Positions 1 to 8,833 of a DNA stretch of 64,000 nucleotides are shown here, in pieces (the stretch's first letter is position 1; the number at the start of each line of letters is the position of its first letter). The position numbers were made by a program, and so were the translations under genes. The notes beneath the pieces were generated by a model. The model had not been told where the DNA came from, searched no databases, and was given only the letters and a program-made list of their open reading frames with translations. Origin of the DNA: an uncultured Sphingobacteriales bacterium (lineage in GTDB: Bacteria > Bacteroidota > Bacteroidia > Chitinophagales > Chitinophagaceae); contig CALMQS010000028.1 in assembly GCA_937871285.1 (NCBI GenBank), positions 1-64,000 of the forward strand, in the 5' to 3' direction.

Positions 1-2
1 GG

Positions 3-42
3 GCTTCTTTTCTTTCCACATCAGCGACCAAAGAAAAGAAGC
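3..42. terminator. 13-bp perfect inverted repeat downstream of traN
   Basis: Bases 3-15 and 30-42 are perfect reverse complements (13 bp) around a 14-base loop. The hairpin lies about 105 bases beyond the traN stop in the direction of transcription. It could end the transcript or act as an mRNA 3' stem. No clear T-run follows, so terminator function is inference. Confidence 0.45.
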
Positions 43-146
43 AAAAGAACGCCGCCTGTTTGCAGTGAATTTTTTTGTAACGTGTGGACTTTATTGCATA
101 AGGACATACTGCTGTCTTCAAATTGTTTTATTTATATTATTTTGAC

Positions 147-1046
147 TTAGTTAATTTTTAAGTGCATGTCCTCAATAAGTTTTGCATGTACCAGGTCAGC
201 ATTTTCCACCCGTAACACTTGTTGCCTGCCGCCATTTTTTTCAAAGATTTCAATCATCAGCGCCTTGTCACCGGCGATAGTAAACTGATCTAACAGAAAT
301 ACATTTTGTTCTGCCGTATTACCGGCTATGTCATCAAGGGGTTTATAAATGCGTATGGGCACAAGTGTCTTTTCCTGTACCACAGTGCGTTTTGCCAATT
401 TTTTATCTATAACCCTGAAGGTTACAAAATCAATTTTAAAAGGAACATTGCTGTTGTTTCGCAGTTCGGTGTGGAAATAAAACAACCCGTTATGGATATA
501 TATGCCTTTGAGAAGAAACTGTATCCCGTAGCTTTCAGCCCTGATATGCCTGATGACCCTTTTATTTTTTTTGTAGATGCTTTGCATCAATAGCCCGGTC
601 AGTGAAGGAGCATTACTGCCCAACTCCTCAAACAATACATCATTGCCATTCTCCCTGTCCGTAGATTTTTGCATTTGCAGCAAGTCATAATTCAGGGTTA
701 CAGGACTGCCGTTATAAACCACATTGAAATTGTAAAACCGTCCGTCATTGGTGATAACTGAAAAATTGGTTTCTTCTTTAAAATCCCTCAAAGCAGCTTT
801 TATGCGCAACACATTTTCTGCGTCCTCTGCCTTACCGGCTATTAGGTACTCACTGCCAAGATCCACGTAACGGATGCCGGCAGGAAAAATAAGATGGGAA
901 GTTTTGTTATAAGTCACTTCCATCCGGTATGGGTCTACCTTTCCGAGGTCTAACTTTGCGGTGTTGCAGACAGTTTGTCCATTTGACCAATTGTAAAAAC
1001 CTATTATCAGGGTTAATATCAGAATGAATTTAATTATTATTTTCAT
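147..1046 (-). CDS. traN: Conjugative transposon protein TraN (DUF4138)
   Basis: A 299-residue exported protein of the Bacteroides TraN family, thought to be a VirB9-like part of the outer-membrane core of the mating channel. Residues 1-24 form a signal peptide (hydrophobic run ending in NGQ). The rest is beta-rich, with the conserved stretch around AESYGIQFLLKGIYIHNGLFYF. Length is usual for the family. It is the last tra gene seen, 28 bases after traM on the same strand, so it is co-transcribed. Identification rests on sequence resemblance plus position. Confidence 0.88.
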   Translation of the reverse strand: MKIIIKFILILTLIIGFYNWSNGQTVCNTAKLDLGKVDPYRMEVTYNKTSHLIFPAGIRYVDLGSEYLIAGKAEDAENVLRIKAALRDFKEETNFSVITNDGRFYNFNVVYNGSPVTLNYDLLQMQKSTDRENGNDVLFEELGSNAPSLTGLLMQSIYKKNKRVIRHIRAESYGIQFLLKGIYIHNGLFYFHTELRNNSNVPFKIDFVTFRVIDKKLAKRTVVQEKTLVPIRIYKPLDDIAGNTAEQNVFLLDQFTIAGDKALMIEIFEKNGGRQQVLRVENADLVHAKLIEDMHLKIN

Positions 1047-1074
1047 GTCTATCTTTTATTGATTTTAAGAATTA

Positions 1075-2403
1075 TTATTTAGAAACAAGCAGCACCTGGT
1101 GTCCTGCTTTCAGTGTTACTTTGGGCGTTCTTATTTTTTTAGAGAAATACCCTGAGATTCCCTGCACCACGCCACGGCCCAGGTCTCCGCCCATTTGCTG
1201 AGGGGCAGAACGGGTCATCATAATGCTGGTGCCGGAGGACTGGCTCATATTGGCGGCTATTTCGGAGAGCGCATTCATTTCAGGCGAATACGGTACGAAC
1301 AGCCCCGGCTGCCCATCGAGATCATACACCGAAATATCCACCGGAATTATGTTGCCATCTATTTCAATGGAAGATATTTTTAGCTCCAAACGTCCGTTTT
1401 GAAATTTGGCATTTGCGGTGAGCACAGAACCTTCGGGGATGATTTGCCCCGGTGTTCCGGCCGCTTCCAGCAAGCGCAGTTTTACGGTGCTTTCCCCTGT
1501 AATGATTTTTGTCTGTTGCACAGTGGCCCGAATACTATTTTTTGATTGCATCACCTGGGCGGCGACACCGGCGGTATAAAAATCACGGTTCCTGGTTTGC
1601 GCAAGATTTACCGCGAAAGCACTGTCTGCAGGCTCCCGGTACAGCGCAGATACGGCGTTTTTTCTTGCAGGAGCAAAGGCGACAAAACTTTCCTTTTGGC
1701 GAGCAGGGGCGGGCGCCACAACAACCGGCGTTTTGGGCTGTTCGGTAGTTCCCATATTTGCAGGGAGGTATTTGGCCGCCATCTGGTAAGATTTTTCCAT
1801 CAGCGCCAGTTGGTTATCAATATTACCGGAGGGTTGGGTCGTTTCCTTATCTGAAAGCTGCTGCTTCAGTTCTTCAATTTGTTTACGCAGTTCCTGCGCT
1901 TGGGAATGATCTTGCTGGTAGAACGAGTTCAATGCATCCCGGGTATTCCTGTAGTTATTCAATACTGTGTTACCATTGCTACGGTCAGGCAGACCCGACG
2001 ATATGGTTTGGCTTCTTTCTTCATTCGGCAGATAGCCATCTTCGGCCTTTACACTGTCTTCATTCCAATAGTCTGACAGGGAAGCCAGGGCGCTTCGTTT
2101 TTCCTGTTCTTTCAGTTCCAGTTGCTCCTGCTCGTATGCCTTTTGTTTGTCCGGCTGTAATCCTGCAACTGTAGCCTGCGGTACTGCACCATTTAAGCCT
2201 GTATCCTGCATCTTTTTCTTGTTATCCGAAGGCTCAAAGATCAGGTACATGCAACTGGCAAATACGATTGCCATCAATGCAAAAATGACAGGCTTTTTCA
2301 GCTTTTCCGCTCTGTTCCGCACGGTGCTATCCGGCTCATTCCCATTTTTTTGCTGGTCGTTTTCTTCAACCAGTACACTTACGCTTTTGTTATTTAAGTT
2401 CAT
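1075..2403 (-). CDS. traM: Conjugative transposon protein TraM
   Basis: A 442-residue VirB10-like inner-membrane and periplasm-spanning component of the transfer channel. The cytoplasmic N-terminus (1-36) is followed by one membrane helix at about 37-54, a Gln/Glu-rich low-complexity and coiled-coil linker (about 85-190) and a C-terminal globular domain (about 270-442) ending in HQVLLVSK. The start codon overlaps the end of traL by 14 bases, which points to translational coupling. Architecture and order match family TraM. Confidence 0.88.
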   Translation of the reverse strand: MNLNNKSVSVLVEENDQQKNGNEPDSTVRNRAEKLKKPVIFALMAIVFASCMYLIFEPSDNKKKMQDTGLNGAVPQATVAGLQPDKQKAYEQEQLELKEQEKRSALASLSDYWNEDSVKAEDGYLPNEERSQTISSGLPDRSNGNTVLNNYRNTRDALNSFYQQDHSQAQELRKQIEELKQQLSDKETTQPSGNIDNQLALMEKSYQMAAKYLPANMGTTEQPKTPVVVAPAPARQKESFVAFAPARKNAVSALYREPADSAFAVNLAQTRNRDFYTAGVAAQVMQSKNSIRATVQQTKIITGESTVKLRLLEAAGTPGQIIPEGSVLTANAKFQNGRLELKISSIEIDGNIIPVDISVYDLDGQPGLFVPYSPEMNALSEIAANMSQSSGTSIMMTRSAPQQMGGDLGRGVVQGISGYFSKKIRTPKVTLKAGHQVLLVSK

Positions 2404-2677
2404 ACATTTTATTTTTTAAGATTTTTGAAATAGAATCCTGCACACTGGTTCCGGAATCTTTCTTCGGCAGGATCGGGTTTTCAATATGTTCAATAGTCAT
2501 CCGTTGACCAGGTTGCAACAGATCGTACCATACTTTCAGGATAACACCTATAGAAAGTAGCAGATAGAAAATAAATAATAGCAGTATATATTTTTGTTGC
2601 TTGCCCACTGGTAATGCTTGCCAACGGCTACCCCACTTGCTTAACCAGGCCTCCAGTCTGACTCTTAATTTTTCCAT
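2390..2677 (-). CDS. traL: Small membrane protein, TraL-like
   Basis: A 95-residue protein with a charged, tryptophan-containing N-terminus and one membrane helix at about 30-48 (YILLLFIFYLLLSIGVILKV). In Bacteroides conjugative transposons the small membrane protein between traK and traM is TraL (DUF3989). Size, topology and position fit. The 3' end overlaps traM by 14 bases. The name comes mainly from position. Confidence 0.75.
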   Translation of the reverse strand: MEKLRVRLEAWLSKWGSRWQALPVGKQQKYILLLFIFYLLLSIGVILKVWYDLLQPGQRMTIEHIENPILPKKDSGTSVQDSISKILKNKMYELK

Positions 2678-2688
2678 CAGATTATTTT

Positions 2689-3312
2689 TTACCGTTCTAT
2701 CACTTCTTCATCCCTGTTGTCAAGCACTCTGAACTTTTCGATATTGAATCCCTGCGGGTTACTGTCGGATCGGACAGAATTCACCAGGTAGCAGGAAGTA
2801 ATCAAACCACGCCTGGTGATATTGCTGGATCGGATGATAAACTGCTTTGCATAAGTTTTAACCCAGTAGGGATAGTGGTCAAAGTCGCACACTATGCTAT
2901 CCACTTCTATGCGTTGCTGCACATTACCTGATATAATGCGATTGTAATAGCCCTTTTCAGAGAGGTCCTTATAATAATCAAATACCGATTTGTCCGCCAG
3001 GTAAAAGGCACGCTGCAAATTGCTTTCTATAGCATTCTTATCCGGCGCCAGCGTAAAGAAGAGTTCATGGAACCGGCGAACGTGTTCACGGGCTTCTACC
3101 GGCCGGTTGATGCTTGCATCCTGAGAAAGCGCCAGCATCAATGATTTGCCGCTGTCTAACACGTATATTTTCTGGCGTTGCAGTTCTGCGAAGCGGTAGG
3201 ATTGCCAAAGCGCATACCCTGTAACAACGGTGCAGAGCGCAGCAAACACGATAGCATAAAGCCTGATCTGTTTGAAGCTGCTTTCTATATTTCTTAGCGT
3301 TTTGAATTCCAT
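2689..3312 (-). CDS. traK: Conjugative transposon protein TraK
   Basis: A 207-residue VirB8-like bitopic membrane protein. The ATG at 3312 is chosen (MEFKTLRNIESSF); the frame runs open further upstream, but only inside traJ with no coding resemblance. There is a short cytoplasmic tail, a membrane helix at about 17-40 and a periplasmic domain, with conserved-looking blocks SVFDYYKDLSEKGYYNRI and the C-terminal EEVIER. It lies between traJ and traL as expected. Confidence 0.88.
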   Translation of the reverse strand: MEFKTLRNIESSFKQIRLYAIVFAALCTVVTGYALWQSYRFAELQRQKIYVLDSGKSLMLALSQDASINRPVEAREHVRRFHELFFTLAPDKNAIESNLQRAFYLADKSVFDYYKDLSEKGYYNRIISGNVQQRIEVDSIVCDFDHYPYWVKTYAKQFIIRSSNITRRGLITSCYLVNSVRSDSNPQGFNIEKFRVLDNRDEEVIER

Positions 3313-3329
3313 TTTTATAATAATTGATT

Positions 3330-4325
3330 TTATATTTTTAAAAGCCGACCGGTGATATTTCCTGCTACAGAGCCTGTGCCTGCTCCGGCAATATTCCCGG
3401 TTTTCATAGCAGTCTGGTTGACATTCCTGGCAAAATTGCCTCCGCCACCGGCCTGTATAATCCATCCTGTTACCGTCGGGATAGTGAAATACCCGATGAT
3501 ACCAATGATCATAAATATGATATACACCGTACCCGAGCTATCGGGTATGAAATTGGGGTCGGACAGACTTTCTATATCCTTTTGCAGGATTAGGGACTGG
3601 ATCTTAGCCAGCATAGAACTGAACAGGTCTGCCACCGGCAGCCACAGATACACACTCACATAGCGGGTGATCCATTGGGTAAGGGTAGACTGAAAGCCGT
3701 CCCAAACCGATATGGCAAAGGCGATTGGCCCAAGAATAGAAAGTACAATCAGAAAAAATGTTCGTATCGTATCAATAACTAATGCAGCCGCCTGAAAGAG
3801 TATTTCCAAAAGATTGCGGAACCAATCTTTGATCACTTTTTCTAACTTGTATGCTTGTCTGTCCAGATACATCCCCGTCATGGTAGCAATATCTGAGGGA
3901 GACCATCCCAGTTCATCCAGCATCTTATCGAACTCTTCGTCTGATACCAGGTAGGCTGTTTCTGGATTTCGGAGCATGGCTTCTCTTTCCAACTGGTCTT
4001 TTTGCTGCTGCAGCTTATTAAGGTCAAGTACCTGGTTTTCCAGTATGCCGTGCGTGCCTTTTACCACCGGGCTAAGAATTGCATTAATGCTTCCAAGCAC
4101 AATGGTTGGAAAAAACATAATACAAATACCCAGGGCAAAGGGGCGCAGCAGCGCAAACATATCAATCGGCTCGGCACGGCTCAGCGCCTGCCATACTTTT
4201 AATGCGACATAAAACAAGGCTCCCAGGCCGGCGAGGCCCTTTGCCACAGCCGCCATATCGGCGGACAGTGGCATCATCTCATCATATAATGAGCGAAGTA
4301 CCTGATGAAGATTATCAAATTCCAT
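3330..4325 (-). CDS. traJ: Conjugative transposon protein TraJ
   Basis: A 331-residue polytopic membrane protein, the VirB6-like inner-membrane part of the mating apparatus. Hydrophobic segments lie at about 30-48, 68-88, 175-208 and 262-288. The central region contains the family-typical stretch GPIAFAISVWDGFQSTL and ITRYVSVYLWLPVADLF. It begins three bases after traI ends, so the two are tightly coupled. Confidence 0.9.
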   Translation of the reverse strand: MEFDNLHQVLRSLYDEMMPLSADMAAVAKGLAGLGALFYVALKVWQALSRAEPIDMFALLRPFALGICIMFFPTIVLGSINAILSPVVKGTHGILENQVLDLNKLQQQKDQLEREAMLRNPETAYLVSDEEFDKMLDELGWSPSDIATMTGMYLDRQAYKLEKVIKDWFRNLLEILFQAAALVIDTIRTFFLIVLSILGPIAFAISVWDGFQSTLTQWITRYVSVYLWLPVADLFSSMLAKIQSLILQKDIESLSDPNFIPDSSGTVYIIFMIIGIIGYFTIPTVTGWIIQAGGGGNFARNVNQTAMKTGNIAGAGTGSVAGNITGRLLKI

Positions 4326-4328
4326 AGC

Positions 4329-4955
4329 TTACCAGTATTTTTGTTCAGCGGTTCCGTATAGGCTGAGCACTCTTTGCGCAGCATTTTTCTTTTTTGATCT
4401 CAGGTAGCTTACCGATATATTTTTATTGGTATAGTAACGCACCAGGTTGTAATAGTCCTTTACTTCTTTGTGTACCCGGTCAATGATATCCATGCGTTCT
4501 TTGTCATTCAGTGAAAGGCTGGAAGAAGATACGATCTGCTTTAGTTCTTTTAGCAGCGCTGTACTTTCATTAAGCAAAATGGAATAGCCGTTGGCAATGG
4601 CTGAGAGTTCCTGCGGGGTGAAATTGGGATCGTTCATCATTTTTCCGAAATTGGTTACATACAAATCAGCCACATCACCTACCAGCAGTACGGTTTGCTG
4701 TACCTTACGGGCATCCTTCACCAGGTTATTTACCGCTTTGAGTTTATCATAATATTCCTTTCCCTGCTTGTATACTTTTTCTACTTCCTTAAAACTTTTT
4801 ATCACATTGGAAACAGTAGATGAGGTTTGTACAATTTCATTGGCACTGTTAAGAATGCCCGAGATTAAATTGCCGGGATCAGTTACAATAAACTGTGCCT
4901 TCGCGGATACTGATACTAACAGTACCGCATACACTATAAATAGTATTTTTTTCAT
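4329..4955 (-). CDS. traI: Conjugal transfer protein TraI (DUF4141)
   Basis: A 208-residue exported protein. The signal peptide is cleaved after about residue 20 (SVSAKAQ). The mature part is helical and coiled-coil-like and ends in a basic, aromatic tail (EQKYW). It matches DUF4141, a VirB5-like or periplasmic assembly component in these elements. It sits between a small gene and traJ in the tra order. Confidence 0.85.
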   Translation of the reverse strand: MKKILFIVYAVLLVSVSAKAQFIVTDPGNLISGILNSANEIVQTSSTVSNVIKSFKEVEKVYKQGKEYYDKLKAVNNLVKDARKVQQTVLLVGDVADLYVTNFGKMMNDPNFTPQELSAIANGYSILLNESTALLKELKQIVSSSSLSLNDKERMDIIDRVHKEVKDYYNLVRYYTNKNISVSYLRSKKKNAAQRVLSLYGTAEQKYW

Positions 4956-5019
4956 TTTTTTCTTGCTTTTAAAAGTGATTAATAATGGTTTGTTTTTTTT
5001 ATATGTTACAGGCGCTGCT

Positions 5020-5235
5020 TTATATTTTCCTGCCTACCTTTCTGCTGGTTTCAGGGGATTGTTGCTGTTGCAGATTGCTTAGCCGGATAAAAAATTCCTG
5101 TATGCTTTGGGGCTGTGTTGCTGCAACTTCCCTGCATTGTTTTGCAAAATCCAGATCCGCCGTATTACCGGGATCGGCTTCAAATATCAAAGCCTTGTTA
5201 TTGCCAATGGGCAGGGTGATTTTTTCTTTTTCCAT
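5020..5235 (-). CDS. Small hypothetical protein between traI and traG
   Basis: A 71-residue soluble protein, not recognised. It is acidic in the first half (KALIFEADPGNTADLDFAKQC) and ends in a Gln-rich and basic tail (QQQQSPETSRKVGRKI). It sits in the slot some related elements use for a small TraH-like gene, 22 bases downstream of traG. Same strand, tight spacing and plausible codon use support it as a real operon member. No function is proposed. Confidence 0.55.
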   Translation of the reverse strand: MEKEKITLPIGNNKALIFEADPGNTADLDFAKQCREVAATQPQSIQEFFIRLSNLQQQQSPETSRKVGRKI

Positions 5236-5257
5236 ACGACTTGATTTCCTGAAATAA

Positions 5258-7765
5258 TTAATAATTGTTTTGCTTTTCTCTGTTTTGCGTAGCTATCCGT
5301 TTAATAGCCTGTTCCACGTTGCCATCCAGTTCCCCGGCGAGTTGCATAACCTCCAACTTCTCGGTTTCTTCTGTGGTATAGGCTAAGTATTCCTCAACAC
5401 TAACTTCTGTGGCGTACACGGCGGAGTGCGTACCCCCTAAACCGATCCATACTTCTTTGTACAATCGTTTCGGGTCGTTGTTCATGTTGATGGAAAGGAT
5501 TTGTGATTTTTCTTTTTCAGTCAGCCCGAGCATTGCCTGGATATCATCGAACTTGTTCATGTACTTGCGCTGATCAAGCAGTATTTTACAGTCGGAGTTG
5601 TTGATGATACTTTCCTTTACAATGGGTGACTGGATAATATCATCCACTTCCTGGGTAACCACGATGGCTTCACCGAAAAACTTGCGAACTGTTTTAAAGA
5701 GGTACTTGATATACTCAGCCATACCTTCTTTCGCAATGGCTTTCCAGGCTTCTTCAATAAGGATGAGTTTACGGACGCCTTTAAGCCTTCTCATTTTGTT
5801 AATAAACACCTCCATAATGATGATGGTGACAATCGGGAACAAAATCTTATGGTCTTTTATGGCATCAATTTCAAATACGATGAATCGTTTATTAAGTAAA
5901 TCCAGTTGCTTGTCTGAGTTTAACAGATAATCGTATTCACCACCTTTGTAGTAAGGCTCCAACACGTTCAGGAAGTTGGCAATATCAAAATCCTTTTCCC
6001 TTACATGCTTTTCCTCCAGTTCCTTTTTATAATCTGTTTGTACATACTCATAGAAACCATTGAAGGACGGGCAGGCAATCGCCTGTTTGATATGTTCAAT
6101 ATATCCTGCTACCGCGTTGGACAGCGCCACTTCTTCCGAACGCGTGGGAGGTTCATCATCGCGTTTCCAAAGGGTTAGTATCAATGTCTTGATGCTTTCC
6201 CTTTTTTCGATGTCAAATACGCCGTCATCGGTATAGAATGGATTAAAGGCAATAGGGTTATCTTCTGTGTAGGTAAAGTAAACCCCATCTGCAGCTTTGG
6301 TTTTTCCTTTGATGAGTTCACATAAGCCCTGATAGCTGTTACCGGTATCTACCAGCAACACATGAGCGCCCTGCTCATAATACTGCCTCACCATGTGGTT
6401 GGTGAAAAAAGATTTACCCGAACCTGACGGACCTAAGATGAACTTATTGCGATTCGTGATAATACCCCGCTTCATCGGCAGATCAGAAATATCCAGGTGA
6501 ATGGGCTTGCCGGTGAGCCGGTCAGCCATCTTAATACCGAACGGCGATGGAGAACTCTGGTAATTGGTTTCTTCGGTGAAAAAACACAGCGCGGGTTCTA
6601 TGAAGGTGTAAAAACTCTCTTCAGCCGGGAAGTCACCTGCATTACCCGGCATGGCTGCCCAATAGAGCGTTGCTGCGTCTACGGTGTTGTGGCGTGGTTT
6701 GCATTCCATTAAAGCCAATGCGCTACCGGTATCATTTTTCAGTTGCTTTAATTCAACCGGATTATCTGACCACGCCATCACATTGAAATGCGCACGGATA
6801 GATGAAAGCCCGTAGGAATGCGCTTCGTTCAGGTAGCGTTCAATCCATTCCTTGTTAATCTGGTTGGCACGGCTGTAGCGTGCCAGCGAATGCATATTCC
6901 TTGCCGATTTCTCAAACTTGCGCAGGTTCTCCTCGCTGTTGTCAAGGAACAGGTACTGATTGTAAATGTGGTTACAGCTTAGGAGCAGTCCCACCGGAGC
7001 GGCAAAGGACAAAAGACAATCACTGCGGTCGGTGGACAGCTTTTCGTACCTGGTGTTGGATGACACCGCCGCGGGCAGATCATCTGTATCTGATAAAGTG
7101 TGCAGGCAAAGCCTTTTGTTGCCGATGCGAACTTCCTCCGCTGCCAGGGCGATATCCTGCATGGGTGTTCCTGCATCCCGCGACAAAGTGAAGTACTGCT
7201 CCAGTAAGCCTTGCTGCTCACCTGCGCCTATAATATCATCTTCGCTTAGTCGTTGCAGTTTGATAAAACCGCTGTCGTTTACAATTCGTTCAAACTGCGC
7301 TACTGCTTCCATAAAACGATGGATGGCTTCTTTGTCCCGCATTTCCCTGGGAACAAGCGCACCTTTGCAAAGCGAAGAGAAATTACTTTGCATCCGCATC
7401 CGGTCTTTGGTCGTCTTGGTCACAAACAGATAGCAGTAGTGATTAAGGAAGGGGCGTTCATTGAAATGCTGCTGATATGATTTTGCCAGAAAACTCAACC
7501 CGTCTTGTGCAATACCCGGTTCATAGTTTTCTTTGATAAACCAATCCTGTTTATGAACAATGGTAAAATCCGGTAGTGTTTTAATGGCTTTGTGCCACGC
7601 CGAATGTATGGCATCATATTCTGCAGAGGCTACTGTAAACAGTTCCGGTAAGTGTACCCGGAAGCAAGCAGTAATATCCGCATCCTTTGAAATGATGCAA
7701 TGGTTCTCTACAGCCAGTAGCGGAAACTTACTTTCCAGCGTGGCGATTTTTGACATGTTTCTCAT
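5258..7765 (-). CDS. traG: TraG-family conjugation ATPase (VirB4-like)
   Basis: An 835-residue VirB4-type ATPase that powers assembly and use of the mating channel. ATG at 7765 (MRNMSKIATLESKFP) is chosen because it overlaps the traF stop as ATGA; the frame is open for 18 more codons upstream. Walker A (GPSGSGKS) is at about residue 443, Walker B (LILIEEAWKAI) at about 663, and VVTQEVDDI follows. The N-terminal third is the VirB4-specific domain. Full length and apparently intact. Confidence 0.93.
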   Translation of the reverse strand: MRNMSKIATLESKFPLLAVENHCIISKDADITACFRVHLPELFTVASAEYDAIHSAWHKAIKTLPDFTIVHKQDWFIKENYEPGIAQDGLSFLAKSYQQHFNERPFLNHYCYLFVTKTTKDRMRMQSNFSSLCKGALVPREMRDKEAIHRFMEAVAQFERIVNDSGFIKLQRLSEDDIIGAGEQQGLLEQYFTLSRDAGTPMQDIALAAEEVRIGNKRLCLHTLSDTDDLPAAVSSNTRYEKLSTDRSDCLLSFAAPVGLLLSCNHIYNQYLFLDNSEENLRKFEKSARNMHSLARYSRANQINKEWIERYLNEAHSYGLSSIRAHFNVMAWSDNPVELKQLKNDTGSALALMECKPRHNTVDAATLYWAAMPGNAGDFPAEESFYTFIEPALCFFTEETNYQSSPSPFGIKMADRLTGKPIHLDISDLPMKRGIITNRNKFILGPSGSGKSFFTNHMVRQYYEQGAHVLLVDTGNSYQGLCELIKGKTKAADGVYFTYTEDNPIAFNPFYTDDGVFDIEKRESIKTLILTLWKRDDEPPTRSEEVALSNAVAGYIEHIKQAIACPSFNGFYEYVQTDYKKELEEKHVREKDFDIANFLNVLEPYYKGGEYDYLLNSDKQLDLLNKRFIVFEIDAIKDHKILFPIVTIIIMEVFINKMRRLKGVRKLILIEEAWKAIAKEGMAEYIKYLFKTVRKFFGEAIVVTQEVDDIIQSPIVKESIINNSDCKILLDQRKYMNKFDDIQAMLGLTEKEKSQILSINMNNDPKRLYKEVWIGLGGTHSAVYATEVSVEEYLAYTTEETEKLEVMQLAGELDGNVEQAIKRIATQNREKQNNY

Positions 7766-8106
7766 GGGCGATCGGATTTTGGAGTGAACTTCAGATAGCG
7801 ACGGATGGACTTTCGGCAAACGATGTAGCGCGGATGCTTTTTATTAGCGGCTCGTTTCATTAAACCATGCTCACCATATTTTTTGTTGAGTGAGAAGGTT
7901 TGCCATACAATGAGCGAACCGCCACCGGCTCCAATGAACAGGCATACAAAGGAGTTTGCCCCTGCCATGTACAGGATCATCACCAGGATTAAAACCCCAA
8001 GTAATCCGCCGGCAAATATGAACAGGTACTGCGCTTTCAGGCCTTTGAACTCAACCGTTCTTCCAATGCCCTTATTGATATTGTAGTTACTCATACGATG
8101 GGGCAT
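7762..8106 (-). CDS. traF: Conjugal transfer protein TraF (DUF4133)
   Basis: A 114-residue protein with two adjacent membrane helices (about 28-46 and 50-67), resembling VirB3. The signature INKGIGRTVEFKGLKAQY near the N-terminus is typical of DUF4133. Its ATG overlaps the traE stop by one base (TAATG) and its stop overlaps the traG start (ATGA). A second ATG at codon 5 is possible. Confidence 0.9.
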   Translation of the reverse strand: MPHRMSNYNINKGIGRTVEFKGLKAQYLFIFAGGLLGVLILVMILYMAGANSFVCLFIGAGGGSLIVWQTFSLNKKYGEHGLMKRAANKKHPRYIVCRKSIRRYLKFTPKSDRP

Positions 8107-8411
8107 TAGAGGAAGAATGAACGAAGGATGGTAGCGGCCACAATGAGGAAGATGCAGGCGCCGAACCAGCTTGCCGCGGTCTTGCTGGTATCGGGATCAC
8201 CTGCGCTGAATTTGTTGTACACTTTTACCCCACCGATAAGGCCAACAACAGCGCCAATGGCATAAATCAGTTTTGTTGCCGGATCAAAATAAGAGGTGAC
8301 CATTTGGGTGGCTTCGTTGATCCCTGCCGAACCATTACCTTGCGCAAATGCGGACATTGCAGTAAGCATAACCATGCCTGATAACAGGACTTTTTTTCTT
8401 TGTTTTTCCAT
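8106..8411 (-). CDS. traE: Conjugal transfer protein TraE (DUF4134, VirB2-like pilin)
   Basis: A 101-residue protein. ATG at 8411 gives a clean signal sequence (KKVLLSGMVMLTAMSAFAQG); the longer open frame upstream lacks one. Two hydrophobic helices (about 45-63 and 80-98) are separated by the polar stretch NKFSAGDPDTSKTAASWFG, the DUF4134 signature. It is the pilin-like subunit of the channel. In most relatives it follows traD directly; here about 3.8 kb of foreign cargo separates the two. Confidence 0.9.
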   Translation of the reverse strand: MEKQRKKVLLSGMVMLTAMSAFAQGNGSAGINEATQMVTSYFDPATKLIYAIGAVVGLIGGVKVYNKFSAGDPDTSKTAASWFGACIFLIVAATILRSFFL

Positions 8412-8833
8412 GATCTGAAACAATTTTTTATTACTCAATTCCGCTGTATGCGGGTGTGAGAACAAAACTGCCATAGAAAATGAATGGCTATAGTGATGTG
8501 GAAGTGAGAGGAATTATTTGTCTCGAATTGGCTTTTGAATACCTGCTTTTTAGGATAACAAGCATTAGAATGCAGGTGGCTGACAGGGTCTTGCAATATG
8601 GCGATGCGGCGAATCTATTACATCTCAGCACGCTGGGTAAGGGGAAACACATTATAATTTTCAATAAATTTCATTGACGCAATATGATATTCAAAATGAA
8701 TAACATTAAAAACAACGTTTTCAATTATTTATGCTTTACGTAAATTGTGTACAATAATATAAATTTGAGAGTTGCCTGCAAGTGTATCGGACACACCCTA
8801 TTAAATGAATGGACATAAAGACATACAAACCAA
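8412..8833. other. Gap between traE and the cargo genes
   Basis: No gene is supported in these 422 bases. A 65-codon plus-strand frame at 8480-8677 resembles nothing and is not called. The region must hold whatever promoter drives traE-traN if read-through from traD is blocked, and the left edge of the cargo insertion, which I place at roughly 8690-8750 where the sequence turns strongly AT-rich. No tRNA, hairpin or obvious target-site repeat was seen. Confidence 0.4.
8745..8767 (+). promoter_or_regulatory. Possible Bacteroidota promoter for the cargo ATPase gene
   Basis: TAAATTTG at 8760-8767 matches the Bacteroidota -7 consensus TAnnTTTG, and a TTG lies at 8745-8747. The spacing between the two boxes is shorter than the usual 19 or so bases, so only the -7 element is convincing. 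It lies 67 bases before the ATPase start codon. Confidence 0.3.

Noticed and set aside
8480-8677. 65-codon plus-strand frame upstream of the cargo ATPase
   Set aside because: No resemblance to any family and no coupling to a neighbour; probably chance.
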